64,000 nucleotides of DNA from Okeania sp. KiyG1 (GTDB taxonomy: Bacteria; Cyanobacteriota; Cyanobacteriia; Cyanobacteriales; Microcoleaceae), in NCBI RefSeq assembly GCF_014132355.1, contig NZ_BLZO01000094.1:62001-126000 (forward strand). The letters run 5' to 3'. The notes beneath the pieces were generated by a model, which saw nothing but the letters and a program-made list of their open reading frames with translations, made no database searches and had not been told where the DNA came from. Positions within the stretch are counted from its first letter, which is position 1. The number at the start of each line of letters is the position of its first letter. The translations under genes were made by a program, and so were the position numbers. Shown here piece after piece: positions 63,801 to 64,000 of the stretch.

Positions 63801-64000
63801 GGATAGGAGAAATTGCCAGCGCTTGGAACGATCCGATTGATACTTTTGTTAATTATTTGGGCACCCAAGTTAATCTACCTGAAACGGTTGGTAAGTATGT
63901 GTCAAAAACGGTAGATGCTCTCTCGGTAGCACCGCAAAAGATAAGTGCTGGAATTGAAGCCATACAAAACGGAGATTGGGTAGATGGTATTGGCAATATA
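51869..64000 (+). CDS. Giant subtilase / coiled-coil protein, 3' partial (at least 4,044 codons)
   Basis: One uninterrupted frame from ATG 51869 (AGAGG nine bases upstream) to the window end. No signal peptide; the start is Lys-rich. Order: unknown N-terminal region (1-120); Pro-rich linker with a repeated VDPPRNNPxSGTQ (about 150-180); cadherin-like/Ig-like domain (about 190-275); helical linker; subtilase S8 domain (about 403-630) with AFLDFAGGHGENV (D409, H414), VVAAGNTGG (N507) and FVGTSRAAGYV (S573); then about 3,000 residues of Glu/Gln/Lys/Leu-rich coiled coil (about 650-3720), with a 360-residue internal duplication (about 796-1150 and 1154-1510) and Trp-rich breaks; then a hydrophobic Gly/Ala region (3725 on) with GDWIGAIVNG and NGDWVDGIGN. 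Codon use and HIP1 sites match a resident gene. Cysteines are nearly absent (residues 38, 3805 and 3809 noticed). I recognise no named family for the whole protein; self-processing toxin, effector or structural filament are all possible. Confidence 0.9.
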   Translation, partial: MVLFWNKKTQQKPQKKSAKKPRSKTFILEEIISPGAYCPIPIDDSLVNHPIFGLFTEQELISTILGTDAPPDIADIDTEILVQDYWKKIDQYFQENPNEANSFDSEDLSTWPTLEALINPGQPSVEIPDVGGAVDTLPPPVTIPVDPPRNNPGSGTQGPIPVDPPRNNPDSGTQDQIIDTPQPPTLINSISDITLTPQISSQTIDISQVFATPDGGQLKYEVISGNGELLNINLENNQLSIEALPKTGSNQITIQATNDAGGVAAHTFKVFNNYVPPESAATINSSLTELQHIIDANPDELLARLDTPEAKTTLETLMTELESNFGNIANTIQQPETLTKAGVSPEAVATLEQLLASEEVGATLGLPTSVESALTSDDFRTWDKYLVNATEAASILLPDAPQTNVAFLDFAGGHGENVTEVFESVNPNAEYERLSINNGNWAEPLVRVVEQLKAKGDRGGLVNLSLDLTAIDSEGRVTTRYELTAEEQEAIQFARENNVLLVVAAGNTGGQMSGLGMAAEKFDNIITVGAVDRSRDRADYSAYDSEGVTPQLSLVMAPGGEWENDPNAFVGTSRAAGYVTAAASLVWGANSELNYQQVKELLLTTADDLAAPGWDAETGVGLLDVKEAVERAKVTEAKPLEVTAAPEVLSFTGEGRVNTSSRAASAGTEAAIEELWSDRQNLVKDLESLQDAGNPDLGLDELRARVEDKTEAAFKEFGRLSSDVAIASAKENMVLEELGFASRWNGIEQGRLQNFEVVKLALKNRLEALNEAKVELEKPSANEKSLKKAIGEVEEKLRKHKVPTYPDYYWLVATNTSQIQDEIDLISEQISDYQTKYNKSKNPWRPRQKREIFDKLKTSAEEVKSKLQEYLNLTAQQTRLSKSRNGIEKDRQLHNILKRRAAAKADIDTAYGNLLKWAKEWKEKNGTIWKHFRGEGFPPIPFILNQYNRFSTILTYPSSKREVLKEPNEKIDFYDKRINNWNNINFLNDHARDVGERVSALDTKHFWEEQRAALKDKKKIADIVKQQKIEALELQIAQTESELKQLENLSVYTEQEVKAADDRLMAIEQQLNTLLQDKASAEQKLPGYEEDYRRFQEAGEEKNNISQQIQTLEAQQRSLQQREQNERAQLRNIEAAQLADEAAIVRAKNNINSVQQRLRSHRIPIYPTSYRTESTTAILAEIKRIKDEVSYYEGRSNTKVDINGVRKYRKIFRQLIPPTEKVQKSLEKYLDILNKQNRIKNGAWGIEEDRELSQVLRERARQKQEIVRSYQDLLNWVEKWKKRNNEIWPGSRNTNARNKESAYDSAISNWNRIDNFSYRANLVTNRVNALQTKQNLESQLASERNKLASLENNKKIADPVRQQEIESLKLQIAQTESEIEQSQQNIDSLLEQKAVVEEDLLKYQDSDRLLEQTRQQLETIGQQLDTLNGKKDELQKHKVALGEMQQHLDSLAGGKAAAATQARLEKIEEKLNERRSQSTSAERKLQQFLETSGYFLPTRERLAIIDKRIRELITEQLTVQTTKFELSMQPGAEQIPEMEAISNQLQNYIDDLELELLWMQVQRDALALTVSDSLERMAIADVKAEIEKYKATVGEADLPLDRYLDFLNGIEGSGGNLRDGFDDISASLQKAKTELEEAEDIVVTLGIQQLQLEDEEIATKEAISKAEEEIPQTEEAIAQTQDKIQETQASLAALPTLAEIQISKTQKQAEIDEREEAIASTRAQINNISRQQSIYHSRIRSRNSSISNYSRQVSNLYSHANFYERQRQTYQAEVDRLTRKGLWKKVATWQGGRIVHKWVYRKNRGQKLDDAKAKVQDFTRARDSARQQAQSLNATISRMRTEISAWNRQISSLNNQQRGFNNQLTADRSQLSNLQQELEQLVSQENAVNSYTEQLGTQNTQLSQLQQKLDELTNSLPLLKEKLPTIAQQLTDKYREKELVETYLPQVQAEVERFQGRLDLFQRADVLEQEYQTQQDEWQKATEEQSTATDELLATRLEGASDRARYAALETFVAEAQAKIDAYEAEKEEIDPSLKKLRQEQELMQMQLSNQNRQLESNIDLYNSTNGAYIQADQQAQFHNNRIWKWENGKWNYRGRQRRLRDEFREDASLLSDRLNGLWATRNQIVGRINDLQEKMDENQSEINGLVSKKSALNRQIREQESSQTKWKTELASLKTILDPLETKEQAQRTTFDNANTKLQDTSGNIAETMEEQVTALRRLISLGMVASESDIDFFSSQVETKINGFIEQIGGRDGKLKEQAERLQQLIDDRQKELEQKAEKAKAIRAQADLLEQQAKEAYERSKKQGRFYTREWTKYEFQRFGNRTRQLRTDVYTDPDYIDYETFSQQALELRQQADNIEDGELMTDVVELLEEQNAHLDTWQGENKATVEKLEKWLEEAIAALSPLREKQELETREKLIRNDIRLKALESQKGLEQAAAEALETDSILSSVKLSDRATEDLQNLAQTWVKDWQSGNQMTKKLGDKQKQQSQSVDELIEDIQEILADPHGEYLRGGANLRDALTILGVVAPRADQYAIGSVKEVDVETVKEVDIETNESATERDNWVSNIVNAAANVQRIVAPEETSQPDASDANSENWTSSIFNTVNAAANAQRNVTPEETSQPEASVTDTEETVAEAAQFGRVRSVTNTEQAVEGLDLRVEHYTELGEELAPIAKRYEERAKTVEKYVELWQRLKKAESLIGRANGLYEELKPSNERLISLNNQADEKEKKARRLDRIANKAGKNSNRRAILNSQSQRFKNEVDALRAGATRLDQDINNIPLDARELREKGFSELTSVISDTRTEALRARENGDASNLSSTRSSLISIKQSWLVNGLSDRMNQQFVDAIAEVEEVLEKLLRKKEESLQQLPEVMLAESDYKQQLQQAKAALAQAEGKAKAAVDTINWYETQIDDHRKQSKRKGWIWSDEEDFLHVDHHSLIVQNYQKILNGRKRATPDTEENLGLRQVAINNLAEAERWRAEVARLSEVVAQEEEAADAAAGARYASKEFRNFAEQLQVREEYIPSYEQQGDRLEDLVETLKPQRAEAMAEAQKAANKVESSWQEYEDAAANYQKAIAEVLERRGTVNQQAVELQHLMAEAERELERQSVALATELEQGLSLKDAVHTAYQETVGKIQQLESEGSTDGLTELETKKAQLEKTLHLLTNKAAVLTSQQTALTQRRTLLAAQNEVIWAEQRLVDAYIQDPDDDFSNLEDQLKDAREVLAEAQRLAEQAAKASEALGEHLQVLQSDLEVQNQEHLDELQKHRDTFKELIEKVEIYDNLAGEAAQQQQRINDLERDIIQELEKAIDSGNTEAQKLLEAVRNRDFFAAANIYKRDYQDLALEEGGDHFHRLWRKYREEQLDYREKQREALQETVENQEIRLAAEATLATLEDEKEIAQEQLNDTLEKLNDAQEDQERLQQELAIAQVRVDETERLRAQTEQTIVQLVALEQMNLAQAQLEQEIAKARQQDMDKAVRDRLLREQRELERERQATIAEIELIKQLQAEDGLRLSLNQMRGILGQSGLAATDDADELESQLAGLQSHLGSTEAQLAGVLEGFEKLEAEQLDDFPDELKTLLDNAKSDINDALQGKEAATVQTNLLRAVEGLIGQMTYYQIQMAMITQDDEEDRDLLIDLMESSDENMERLQQAGLKADILEEEKQILLPDYLASLNKVLYAEQASDISKSLAKQSRAAIQQIIQKRIERREAAKKSFWRKVLGIFSQIISILTAIAGLAAIVFPALAPVMIGLSAVGAGINTIQAAVNGDWIGAIVNGVMGVANLVTAGLSKALNAVKNACASACQTVWGMSQAKAQKLLTILNTSKEVLPGTVDGIRNIADDKEILGIVQILGSLATAITEPSALGNLTKTTLYNQFGKGSFMADLIFNGFKTLKKAPEAIYKSIEYIDKGDLFNGITTILGTAFSLGEDLTKGVADNIFSNLFDVLGAVNSTAVTVNNRFIEQGGVTGLLAGIGEIASAWNDPIDTFVNYLGTQVNLPETVGKYVSKTVDALSVAPQKISAGIEAIQNGDWVDGIGNI

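Noticed and set aside
51869-64000. Phage tape-measure protein or SMC/Rad50 ATPase
   Set aside because: Length and coiled coil fit, but no phage genes flank it, a subtilase domain is unusual for tape measures, and no Walker A motif is seen at either end of the rod.

Overview
The window looks like chromosome of a filamentous, repeat-rich cyanobacterium. Supporting signs are the HIP1 octamer GCGATCGC scattered through the genes, ccsA (ycf5-type cytochrome c assembly), a KGK-domain protein, DUF1517 and TIGR02450-type proteins, a PEP-CTERM protein, a type 2 IPP isomerase, and Ser/Thr-kinase/FHA signalling genes. Base composition is AT-rich by eye. Genus cannot be fixed. No rRNA, tRNA, tmRNA or CRISPR array was recognised.

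Layout. 0-9 kb: a partial gene, a DUF1517 membrane protein, a decayed IS5-like insertion sequence that itself carries a MITE, a 5'-nucleotidase-like phosphoesterase whose EF-hand tail is frameshifted, a nucleoside hydrolase and an alpha/beta hydrolase lipoprotein. 9-15 kb: fni, a 9-copy 82-bp hairpin array, sppA, a GNAT, a TIGR02450 protein and an unknown protein. 15-24 kb (mostly minus strand): a broken cyclodipeptide synthase, a SAM methyltransferase, a Ser/Thr kinase with TPRs, an FHA protein, an unknown protein and a lipoprotein. 23.5-26.2 kb: a 19-bp minisatellite and a 1.67-kb array with a 170-bp period. 26-33 kb: an MscS-DEP channel, a broken GT10 glycosyltransferase, map and a broken thermonuclease-like gene. 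34-46 kb: a DNA-modification region with a restriction endonuclease gene destroyed by three different mobile repeats, its probable intact m5C methyltransferase, a TnpB relic, ccsA, a KGK protein and a DNA-phosphorothioation-associated methyltransferase with an internal duplication. 47-50 kb: rhomboid protease, PEP-CTERM protein, M50 metalloprotease. 51.9 kb to the end: one uninterrupted gene of at least 4,044 codons encoding a cytoplasmic-looking subtilase fused to about 3,000 residues of coiled coil and a hydrophobic C-terminal region; it runs off the window.

The intergenic DNA is mostly non-autonomous mobile DNA, and several families can be delimited from interrupted genes or nested insertions. 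(1) An IS200/IS605-like palindrome element with ends TTCA...TTCG that always abuts GTAA (TTAC on the other strand), with no target duplication, at least 15 copies. (2) MITEs with ends GTAAGCATT...AATGCTTAC and perfect 8-bp target duplications in five copies, IS66-like. (3) MITEs with ends AGACATCTCC and 3-bp duplications, whose probable parent is the IS5-like relic at 2.3-3.7 kb. (4) MITEs with ends GGGTGCATCTCA and 8-bp duplications in two copies. Several are nested inside one another.

A second theme is gene decay. Five genes are broken or shortened at A/T homopolymers, and others (cyclodipeptide synthase, restriction enzyme, TnpB) carry nonsense codons or insertions, while long genes such as the 12-kb subtilase gene stay open. 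The strongest candidates for new biology are the giant subtilase/coiled-coil protein, the cyclodipeptide synthase relic beside a methyltransferase, and the TTAC-targeting element family.
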